Source: Pseudomonadota bacterium
GTDB lineage: Bacteria; Pseudomonadota; Alphaproteobacteria; Caulobacterales; Aquidulcibacteraceae
Direction: 5' to 3'
Assembly (NCBI GenBank): GCA_023461135.1
Contig: JAEWNX010000237.1
Span: 1-5,727, forward strand
DNA: 5,727 nucleotides
Part shown: positions 1-4,757 of the stretch, in pieces
Layout of the letters: each line of letters starts with the position of its first letter
Position numbering within the stretch: the stretch's first letter is position 1
Translations under genes and position numbers: made by a program
Notes under the pieces: model-generated
Databases searched by the model: none
Seen by the model: the letters and a program-made list of their open reading frames with translations, nothing else
What the model was told of the DNA's origin: nothing

Positions 1-15
1 AGATAATGCTATCCT

Positions 16-1563
16 TCAAGGCCGCATCCCGAACGTACTCGGCCCCGTCTCCAGCATCCGCTGCGCCAGCCCAGCCCACTCGCACAGCAGCGGCCGCGTA
101 TCGCGCGGATCGATGATCTCTTCCGCATAGAAGCTCTCCGCCGTGCGAAACGGCGAACGCAGCGCTTCCGCCCAGGCACGGATTTCCTCCAGCCGCTTTT
201 CCGGCTCCGGATGCGCTTCTAGTTCGCGCTTGAACGCCGCCTCGATGCCCCCCTCCAGCGGCAGCGATCCCCAATCGCCTGACGGCCAGCAATAGCGATA
301 CTTCACCCTCGTCGGGTTCATCATCGCCGAGCCCGCCAAACCAAACGCGGCGCGCACCACGATCGAGCACCACGGCACGCGCGCCTGGTACACCGCCGCC
401 ATCGCCTGCACGCCCAGCTTCACCGTCGCCGCGCGCTCGTGCTTCACACCCACCGCAAAGCCCGGGCAGTCCACGAAATGCACCACCGGCAGATGAAACG
501 TCTGCGCCAGGTCCACGTGCTTGATCAGCTTGCGGCACACATCCGCCGTCCACGCGCCCGCCAGGAACATCGGATCGCCCGCCAGCACTGCGACCGCATA
601 GCCGTCGATGCGCGCAAAGCCGGTGATCAGTCCGCGTCCCCATTGCCGTCCCGTCTCGAAGAACGAGCCCGCATCCACGCACGCTTCGACAATGCGGCGC
701 ATCTTGTAAGGCACACGCCGGTCGCGCGGCACGACGTCGATCAGCGTCGCATCGCGCCGCTCAGCACGGTCGCCATTCTCCACGCGCGCCGCCAACTCAT
801 GCACCGAAGCGGGCAAGTAAGAGAGAAACTTGCGCGCCGCGGCGAACGCCTCCGTTTCGCTGGCGACGATGTCGTCAACGACGCCGTTCTTGCCGTTGAT
901 CTCGGCGCCGCCGAGCTCTTCCTTGTCGACGTCTTCACCGATCGCTTTCGCCAGCGGCGGCCCGCCGACGAACACCTGGCTCAAGCCATGCACCATTACC
1001 GAATAATGGCTCGCCGAAACTCGTCCCGCGCCCAATCCGGCGCACGGTCCCAGCGCCAGCGCCACCACCGGCACGCTGGCCATGTTCGCAACCACCCATT
1101 CCCAGCCCGGTGTCTGCGGAATGTAGGTGCGCGGATCCTTTTCCAGCATTTTCACGGAACCGCCGCCGCCCGTGCCGTCCACCAGTCGGATCAGCGGCAT
1201 GCGATATTCGTTTGCCATCTGCTCGGCGAAGACGAGCTTCTGCCAGATGCCCGCGTCCGCCGCGCCGCCGCGCACGGAGAAATCATCCGACTGCACGCAC
1301 ACTGGCCGTCCGTTTACCGTCCCACGCCCTACAACGAACGGCGTCGCGCGAAAGCTCTCGAGCTGATTGTCTGCGCCGTACTCCGCGCGCCCCGCGATCT
1401 TGCCTGTCTCGTGAAACGAGCCTGCGTCCAGCAGCGCATCGACGCGCTCGCGCGCCGTGAGCTTACCCATGGCCTTCTGACGCGCGACGCGCTCGGCGCC
1501 GCCCATCTCTTCTGCAAGCGCCTCGCGGCGGCGCAGCTCCTCGATGTCCTTCTCCCAGCTCAT
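16..1563 (-). CDS. acyl-CoA carboxylase, carboxyltransferase (beta) subunit
   Basis: This 515-residue protein is the carboxyltransferase half of a biotin-dependent acyl-CoA carboxylase of the PccB/MmdA type. It moves the carboxyl group from carboxybiotin, carried by a separate alpha subunit, onto an acyl-CoA in the cytoplasm. Visible landmarks are the family N-terminal signature KLTARERVDALLD (residues 34-46), VRGGAADAG (97-105), a first oxyanion-hole loop GPCAGLGAG (172-180), the ELGG element shortly after it, DCPGF (365-369) and a second glycine-rich loop AAFGLAG (405-411). The C-terminal EEIIDPRDTRPLLCEWA (481-497) and final GMRP agree, from memory, with an alphaproteobacterial subfamily annotated as propionyl- or acetyl-CoA carboxylase, so both ends look complete. 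I chose the ATG at 1563 because GGGAGG lies 5 nt upstream and the family alignment starts there. The frame stays open to 1842, but that extension is Arg-rich and unlike the family. The substrate (propionyl-, acetyl- or another acyl-CoA) cannot be decided. No biotin carboxylase subunit is in the window. Confidence 0.93.
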   Translation of the reverse strand: MSWEKDIEELRRREALAEEMGGAERVARQKAMGKLTARERVDALLDAGSFHETGKIAGRAEYGADNQLESFRATPFVVGRGTVNGRPVCVQSDDFSVRGGAADAGIWQKLVFAEQMANEYRMPLIRLVDGTGGGGSVKMLEKDPRTYIPQTPGWEWVVANMASVPVVALALGPCAGLGAGRVSASHYSVMVHGLSQVFVGGPPLAKAIGEDVDKEELGGAEINGKNGVVDDIVASETEAFAAARKFLSYLPASVHELAARVENGDRAERRDATLIDVVPRDRRVPYKMRRIVEACVDAGSFFETGRQWGRGLITGFARIDGYAVAVLAGDPMFLAGAWTADVCRKLIKHVDLAQTFHLPVVHFVDCPGFAVGVKHERAATVKLGVQAMAAVYQARVPWCSIVVRAAFGLAGSAMMNPTRVKYRYCWPSGDWGSLPLEGGIEAAFKRELEAHPEPEKRLEEIRAWAEALRSPFRTAESFYAEEIIDPRDTRPLLCEWAGLAQRMLETGPSTFGMRP

Positions 1564-1568
1564 GCCAG

Positions 1569-1574
1569 CCTCCC
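1569..1574 (-). promoter_or_regulatory. ribosome binding site of the carboxyltransferase gene
   Basis: On the minus strand GGGAGG stands 5 nt before the ATG at 1563. It is the strongest Shine-Dalgarno match in this intergenic region for that strand. It decides the start against longer in-frame alternatives, such as an ATG at 1710 that would add a 49-residue Arg-rich leader. Confidence 0.75.
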
Positions 1575-1694
1575 GCAGGCTAACGTACGCGTCTCTTCGC
1601 CGCCGTTGAAGCGCCCGCTGCGCACCGCGCAGGCGCAGCTTCTTGCGACCCGCCCTTATTGTAACGCTTGTTCCTACCGCGATGGGGGAACCGC

Positions 1695-1700
1695 GGGAGG
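1695..1700 (+). promoter_or_regulatory. ribosome binding site of the first receiver gene
   Basis: GGGAGG is followed by 9 nt and then the TTG at 1710. This is the best Shine-Dalgarno sequence near the 5' end of the first receiver frame and is the reason for choosing the TTG start. Neither of the other in-frame starts, TTG at 1668 and TTG at 1755, has a comparable site. Confidence 0.55.
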
Positions 1701-1709
1701 GATTGCTCA

Positions 1710-2132
1710 TTGGCAGACATTGGCGTTCTCGCCTCATCAAATTGCATTGCCACCTTGGAACAGACGACTGAAACTCTGGCCCGGCCCACCATCCTGTTGG
1801 TGGAAGACGAGGTGATGGTCCGTTGGGCGGTCGCGGAAGCATTGCGCGCTTCCGATATGCATGTGGTTGAAGCCTCGAACGCCGGCGAAGCCATCGACGT
1901 GGTGATGGGCGGCGTCAGACCCGACGTACTGTTCACTGATATCCGGATGCCCGGCCATCTGGACGGTATTCAGCTCGCCGCATTTCTCGAAGCGTCCGTG
2001 CCTAACCTTAGAGTCATCATCGCGTCGGCGTATTTCGAGCGCGAGGATTTGAAGTTCCGCGTGAACTTCGTGCCGAAACCCTACGATCCAAAGAGCGTTG
2101 CCAAGACGATTACCGACGCTCTGAGGGTTTGA
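1710..2132 (+). CDS. single-domain response regulator (CheY-like receiver)
   Basis: This protein is essentially one receiver domain of about 140 residues with no DNA-binding or enzymatic output domain. With the TTG start at 1710, the acidic pocket is E32-D33 (in LLVEDE), the phospho-acceptor is D77 (in LFTDIRMPG, codon 1938-1940), the switch Ser is S106 (in VIIASAY) and the conserved Lys is K123 (in FVPKPYD). All key residues are therefore present and the domain should be phosphorylatable. The sequence style resembles stand-alone receivers common in alphaproteobacteria and often paired with HWE/HisKA_2 histidine kinases; that is recall, and no kinase lies in this window. It is the first gene of a two-gene unit, ending at the base before the next ATG. 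The start is uncertain: TTG at 1710 has a good ribosome binding site, but TTG at 1755 would remove about 15 non-conserved residues and leave a complete domain. Output may be by protein-protein contact or phosphate sink. Confidence 0.9.
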   Translation: MADIGVLASSNCIATLEQTTETLARPTILLVEDEVMVRWAVAEALRASDMHVVEASNAGEAIDVVMGGVRPDVLFTDIRMPGHLDGIQLAAFLEASVPNLRVIIASAYFEREDLKFRVNFVPKPYDPKSVAKTITDALRV

Positions 2133-2534
2133 ATGACCGTCGTCATCCGTAGTCCGACCGTCTTATTGCTCGAGCACGACATCACGATCCGGTATCCGCT
2201 CGCTGAGTACATGCGCGAGTGCGGCTATAAGGTCTTCGAGGCGCGCGCCGGCGGGGACGCAGCCAAACTGCTCGATTCGTGCACCTCAGGTCTCACGGCC
2301 GCTGTCATGAACCTTCGTTCGCTGGAGGAGGCGGCTGCGCTCGCTTTCGCCAAGCGTATCCGCGACGAACACAGAGACGCCGAGATATTCCTCGTTGAAA
2401 CAGCCGACGCAGCCGCCGATCGTGTCGCCGGTTTGTGCCATGCCGTCGATCGGTCCTTATCCAGACAGCAACACAAGCACCAACTCCTGGACCATCTGAT
2501 GCAGTTGCACGCCGAGGCGCTGCTTAAGAATTGA
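2133..2534 (+). CDS. degenerate receiver-like protein lacking the phospho-acceptor Asp
   Basis: This 133-residue protein has the receiver N-terminal pattern: TVLLLEHD (residues 9-16) followed by LAEYMRECGYKVFEA, which aligns with the first receiver's LLVEDE region and its following helix and strand. Key residues are altered. The phospho-acceptor position is Asn (N60, codon 2310-2312, in AAVMNLR), the second acidic-pocket residue is His (H15), and no KP motif follows the fourth strand, where the sequence runs CHAVDRSLSRQ. The switch Thr may remain as T90. It should therefore not be phosphorylated in the usual way and may act as a constitutive or ligand-gated pseudo-receiver, possibly partnering its neighbour. 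ATG at 2133 directly follows the TGA at 2130-2132 with no gap, and GAGGG at 2123-2127 inside the upstream gene is its ribosome binding site, so the two are probably translationally coupled. The reading frame is intact, so this looks like a diverged gene rather than a broken one. The receiver assignment is by motif only. Confidence 0.82.
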   Translation: MTVVIRSPTVLLLEHDITIRYPLAEYMRECGYKVFEARAGGDAAKLLDSCTSGLTAAVMNLRSLEEAAALAFAKRIRDEHRDAEIFLVETADAAADRVAGLCHAVDRSLSRQQHKHQLLDHLMQLHAEALLKN

Positions 2535-2548
2535 GGGTCCGGCGGCGT

Positions 2549-2568
2549 GTGACCCACGACACGGTCAC
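2549..2568. repeat. inverted repeat GTGACC-N8-GGTCAC
   Basis: A perfect 6-bp inverted repeat with an 8-nt spacer lies 14 nt after the stop codon of the pseudo-receiver and about 60 nt before the micropeptide start. It could be a weak terminator stem for the receiver operon, although no T-run follows, or an operator for a promoter of the micropeptide. Six-base arms can arise by chance in GC-rich DNA. Confidence 0.35.
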
Positions 2569-2630
2569 GGCGCGAGCGCGCGCATACTTTGTACCCATCA
2601 AGCGAGGCATGTCGCGCAAGGACATTTGCA

Positions 2631-2723
2631 ATGACGAAGGTATACGCCCTGATCGCCGCCTGCGCCGTATTCGCGCCGGTCGCGTTCGCCGTCTTCAACC
2701 AAGCCGCCCAAATCGTCGCCTAA
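2631..2723 (+). CDS. 30-residue hydrophobic micropeptide (probable membrane or exported)
   Basis: A short frame of 30 codons plus TAA starts with ATG at 2631. It is preceded by AAGGA at 2618-2622 with an 8-nt spacer, a near-ideal ribosome binding site. The peptide begins MTKVYALIAACAVF, continues APVAFAVF and ends NQAAQIVA. It has one basic residue near the N-terminus, then a hydrophobic stretch at about residues 4-22 that could span the membrane or act as a signal sequence, and a short polar-ended tail. AFA at residues 18-20 resembles a signal peptidase I site; cleavage there would leave a 10-residue tail. IAAC at 8-11 matches a lipobox, but the leader before it is too short for a typical lipoprotein. 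I have an unverified impression that similar tiny proteins ending in QAAQIVA occur in other alphaproteobacteria. It lies between the receiver operon and convergent panC, with a strong hairpin starting 19 nt after its stop. Function unknown. Confidence 0.65.
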   Translation: MTKVYALIAACAVFAPVAFAVFNQAAQIVA

Positions 2724-2729
2724 GCCTGG

Positions 2730-2748
2730 CTTTGGCGTACAGCCAAAG
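2730..2748 (+). repeat. small hairpin competing with the downstream terminator stem
   Basis: CTTTGGC at 2730-2736 and GCCAAAG at 2742-2748 form a perfect 7-bp stem with a 5-nt loop. The right arm shares bases 2743-2748 with the left arm of the 14-bp hairpin at 2743-2776, so the two structures exclude each other. The smaller stem forms first during transcription on the plus strand. This could be a by-product of repeated sequence or an attenuator-like switch. Confidence 0.4.
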
Positions 2749-2776
2749 GCGCGGAGCCAACACTCCGCGCCTTTGG
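2743..2776. terminator. 14-bp perfect hairpin, probable bidirectional terminator
   Basis: CCAAAGGCGCGGAG (2743-2756) and its exact reverse complement CTCCGCGCCTTTGG (2763-2776) flank a 6-nt loop. The stem begins 19 nt after the micropeptide stop and lies 11 nt past the panC stop on the other strand, so it sits where two convergent transcription units should end. Neither side has a T-run, so it is not a textbook intrinsic terminator. It may work as a U-less terminator or as a 3'-end stabilising stem for either transcript. Confidence 0.7.
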
Positions 2777-2787
2777 TGTCGTGAGCC

Positions 2788-3636
2788 TTACACCGCCATG
2801 TTGTCGATCAGCCGCGTCTTGCCGATCCACGCCGCCGCTAAAATGCGCGCGTGCGCAAGATCGCCGGCCGGCGCGAGCGTGTCCGCATCGCGGATCGCGA
2901 CGTAGTCGACGCCGGTGAACCCCGCCGCGGTCAGATGGCGTTTTGCCTCGGCCTCCGCTTCGCCGATTGGCTCCCCCGCGTGCACCGCTTTGATCGTATC
3001 GTGCAGGATGTGGTTCAGCCGCGCCGCAACGCGCCGCTCGTCCGCGGAGAGATACGCATTGCGCGACGACATCGCCAGCCCGTCATGCTCGCGCACCGTG
3101 GGACAACCATGGATCGCGACGGGAATGTCGAGGTCTTTGGTCGAGCGCTTGATCACGAGCAGTTGCTGGTAGTCCTTCTCGCCGAAGAACGCCGCGTCCG
3201 GCAGGCACTGCAGCAACAGCTTCGCCACCACAGTCGCCACGCCGCCGAAGAAGTGCGGTCGAAATTCGCCCTCCAGCATCGTCGAGACCGACGTGACGAT
3301 GACATTGGTTGCAAACCCATCCGGATACATTGCCGCGCGCTCCGGCGCATACAGCAGATCGCACCCTGCGCTCTCCAGCATGTGACTGTCGCCGGTCTCG
3401 TCGCGCGGATAGCGCTCGAAATCCTCGTGCGGCGCGAACTGCTTCGGGTTCACGAACAGACTCGCGACAACGCGATCGCACCGCGTCTTCGCCGCGCGCA
3501 CCAGGGAGAGGTGGCCTTCGTGCAGCGCACCCATGGTCGGGGCGAGCCCGACGCTGAGCCCTTGCTTGCGCCATGCGCCGACGGCGTCACGCAGCGCGGT
3601 GACGTCACGAACGACCGGGAGTGGCGCAGAATTCAT
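2788..3636 (-). CDS. panC: pantothenate synthetase (pantoate--beta-alanine ligase)
   Basis: PanC condenses D-pantoate with beta-alanine using ATP, giving pantothenate, AMP and pyrophosphate, the last step of vitamin B5 synthesis and the entry to coenzyme A. The 282-residue length is normal for bacterial PanC. It carries the nucleotidyltransferase HIGH-type motif in APTMGALHEGH (residues 32-42, H39 and H42), the pantoate-binding segment SLFVNPKQF (59-67), FGEKDYQQL (151-159), and the KMSKS-like region DGLAMSSRN (185-193). The usual RPxHFxGV motif reads RPHFFGGV (126-133), so the conserved His position is Phe and a His lies one residue earlier. The ATG at 3636 has GGAG 8 nt upstream (3645-3648 on the minus strand) and gives a start close to the conserved core. 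It diverges from the secreted-protein gene across 97 nt and converges on the micropeptide. panB and panD are not in the window. Confidence 0.98.
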   Translation of the reverse strand: MNSAPLPVVRDVTALRDAVGAWRKQGLSVGLAPTMGALHEGHLSLVRAAKTRCDRVVASLFVNPKQFAPHEDFERYPRDETGDSHMLESAGCDLLYAPERAAMYPDGFATNVIVTSVSTMLEGEFRPHFFGGVATVVAKLLLQCLPDAAFFGEKDYQQLLVIKRSTKDLDIPVAIHGCPTVREHDGLAMSSRNAYLSADERRVAARLNHILHDTIKAVHAGEPIGEAEAEAKRHLTAAGFTGVDYVAIRDADTLAPAGDLAHARILAAAWIGKTRLIDNMAV

Positions 3637-3733
3637 GCACGTCGCTCCGCCGGAGGAAGGCCGCCGTCAATCCTTGCTTGGCGACCGCTCGCGTCCATGC
3701 ATAACTTCGCCGCGGACGTTTGGGGAGGGGAAG
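3637..3733. promoter_or_regulatory. divergent intergenic region, panC / secreted protein
   Basis: These 97 nt must contain the 5' regions of two divergent genes. On the plus strand TTGCTT at 3674-3679 could be a -35 element, with AT-richer GCATAACT about 19 nt downstream, but the spacing is poor and the match weak. No clear operator repeat, riboswitch fold or TTAA-N7-TTAA motif was seen. GGAGGGGAAG directly before the ATG at 3734 is the ribosome binding site of the plus-strand gene. Confidence 0.35.
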
Positions 3734-4651
3734 ATGATCACCAGGACAGTGGCGGCGTTTGTCCTATTGGCGACGAGCGCATGGGCGCAGACCGACCCCG
3801 CGCCCGAGACACCCCCAACCGAAACGGCTGCGCCAGCAGAGATTACGCCGGCCGGTGATGTCGCGACTGCCGCTCCTGAAACCGTTGCAACGCCTCCCAC
3901 GGAGGCGTTGGCCGCCGCGCCGGTCCCGACCGATCCGATGGAGCTTGTCGCCTTCGCGCGGTCGAACGCGCAAGAGCCGGCGCGCTGCCGCTTTGCGTTC
4001 ACTCGCTTGCAGACAACAGTCGCGCAAGCCGGCTGGAGCGATGCCGACGCGGAGGCTGTCATTCGCTTCGATCCCCGCCTGGCCATCGGCGAACGCTGGA
4101 CAGTCGTGCGCGCCACGCGCCAGCAGCGCGGCATTCAGCGCGCCCTGACGCGCCAGGACCGCACCGGCCTGCCGTTCGACCTGATCACGCTGACGGCCGA
4201 GGGCGAATACACGTTCGAGGATGTCCGGCTGAGCTCCGAGCATCCGGACCGCTTCGTCTATTCTTTCGCACCGCGAATGATCCCTGAGCGCGCCGCCGAC
4301 CAAACCGGCGTCGGCATCATCGAGCAATTGGTCGGCGAGCTGGAAGTCTCCCGCGAGACGGGCCGCGTGCTTGCGAGCACATTGCGCGAGCCGCCGCCCG
4401 GAACCGCCGTTCGCGCGCTGGGCATCGTGCGCGTGCATCGCGCGCTGCTGCGCAACTCGTTCATTCCGGGCTCGGAGGGCTTTGCGCTGACCGATAGCGG
4501 AACGCAGATGTTCCAAATGTCTGCGCTGCTTTCGCAAACCGAGGTCACCACCGCGTTCCGGTTCACGGAGGTCGAGCCGATCTGCGACCCGGCAGAAGTC
4601 GCGCGCATCGCGGAAGCCGAAGCAGCCGCAGTTGCGGCGCGGCGCCGTTAA
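3734..4651 (+). CDS. secreted or periplasmic protein of unknown family
   Basis: I do not recognise this 305-residue protein. It begins with a clear signal peptide: basic R4, hydrophobic core AAFVLLA, and a signal peptidase I site after AWA (cleavage between A18 and Q19). Residues about 20-68 form a low-complexity Ala/Pro/Thr/Glu linker, suggesting a flexible tether in the envelope. Residues about 69-285 look globular, with alternating hydrophobic and charged segments. There are exactly two cysteines, C85 (in EPARCRFAF) and C284 (in EPICDP), at opposite ends of this domain, suggesting a disulfide that closes it in the periplasm. The C-terminus is an Ala/Glu helix ending in RRR. There are no membrane spans after the signal, no lipobox and no catalytic motif I can name. 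ATG at 3734 was chosen because GGAGG stands 5 nt upstream and the signal peptide starts there; the frame is open further upstream but overlaps panC. It lies 106 nt before mipZ on the same strand. Confidence 0.9.
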   Translation: MITRTVAAFVLLATSAWAQTDPAPETPPTETAAPAEITPAGDVATAAPETVATPPTEALAAAPVPTDPMELVAFARSNAQEPARCRFAFTRLQTTVAQAGWSDADAEAVIRFDPRLAIGERWTVVRATRQQRGIQRALTRQDRTGLPFDLITLTAEGEYTFEDVRLSSEHPDRFVYSFAPRMIPERAADQTGVGIIEQLVGELEVSRETGRVLASTLREPPPGTAVRALGIVRVHRALLRNSFIPGSEGFALTDSGTQMFQMSALLSQTEVTTAFRFTEVEPICDPAEVARIAEAEAAAVAARRR

Positions 4652-4661
4652 CGCCGCACGC

Positions 4662-4677
4662 TTAAGCGCGCCTTAAC
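4662..4677 (+). promoter_or_regulatory. CtrA-type binding box upstream of mipZ
   Basis: TTAA (4662-4665), seven bases GCGCGCC, then TTAAC (4673-4677) exactly match the CtrA consensus TTAA-N7-TTAAC known from Caulobacter. The downstream half lies 81 nt before the mipZ ATG. If it overlaps the -35 region, as at many CtrA promoters, transcription would start near 4705-4710, leaving a leader of about 50 nt. A third TTAA at 4649-4652 overlaps the stop codon of the upstream gene but is spaced 9 nt, not 7. No GANTC (CcrM methylation) site is present in 4652-4757. Function is inferred from the motif. Confidence 0.6.
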
Positions 4678-4681
4678 CTCG

Positions 4682-4703
4682 ATGGACGAAGCATTGCGTC
4701 CAT
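4682..4703. repeat. perfect inverted repeat in the mipZ leader
   Basis: ATGGACG (4682-4688) and CGTCCAT (4697-4703) are exact reverse complements separated by 8 nt. The repeat starts 5 nt after the CtrA-type box, where the -10 region of a CtrA-driven promoter would fall. It could be an operator for a second regulator or, if transcribed, a small hairpin. There is no T-run to suggest a terminator for the upstream gene. Confidence 0.45.
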
Positions 4704-4757
4704 GTGTCTTGGCGTTGCGTCTCGTTCGGCTGCAACGCCCGTTCGCGCGGGCGGGCG

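Larger units (their letters stand above)
1564..1709. promoter_or_regulatory. divergent intergenic region between carboxyltransferase and receiver operon
   Basis: This 146-nt non-coding stretch separates two divergently transcribed genes and must hold the promoter of each. It is mostly GC-rich, with an AT-richer island near 1655-1672. Read on the minus strand, that island contains TACAAT, one base from the sigma-70 -10 consensus, which could serve the carboxyltransferase gene. I found no convincing -35 partner on either strand and no clear operator repeat, so promoter positions are unresolved. The call rests mainly on gene arrangement. Confidence 0.4.

Noticed and set aside
439..1815. Long plus-strand open frame (458 codons) across the carboxyltransferase gene
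   Set aside because: It lies antisense to a well-recognised enzyme, its translation is Arg/His/Ala-rich with no motif, and such frames arise readily opposite high-GC genes.
1564..1842. N-terminal extension of the carboxyltransferase (in-frame ATG at 1710 or further out)
   Set aside because: The added residues are Arg-rich and not family-like, would overlap the receiver gene, and a GGGAGG site marks the ATG at 1563.
2133..2534. Second receiver as a decayed pseudogene
   Set aside because: The frame is intact over a normal receiver length, has a ribosome binding site and precise coupling to the first gene, so a functional diverged receiver is more likely.
2631..2723. Micropeptide as a lipoprotein, because IAAC matches the lipobox
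   Set aside because: Only 10 residues precede the Cys, with one basic residue, too short for a typical lipoprotein signal; the hydrophobic stretch also continues well past the Cys.
2851..3858. Plus-strand open frame (335 codons) across panC
   Set aside because: It is antisense to panC and runs into the secreted-protein gene in another frame; low-complexity Arg-rich translation without domains.
3764..4537. Minus-strand open frame (257 codons) opposite the secreted-protein gene
   Set aside because: The plus-strand frame has a signal peptide and a strong ribosome binding site; the minus-strand translation shows only GC-driven Arg/Gly composition.
4649..4665. A second CtrA box using TTAA at 4649 and TTAA at 4662
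   Set aside because: The spacer is 9 nt instead of 7, and the first TTAA is partly the stop codon of the upstream gene.
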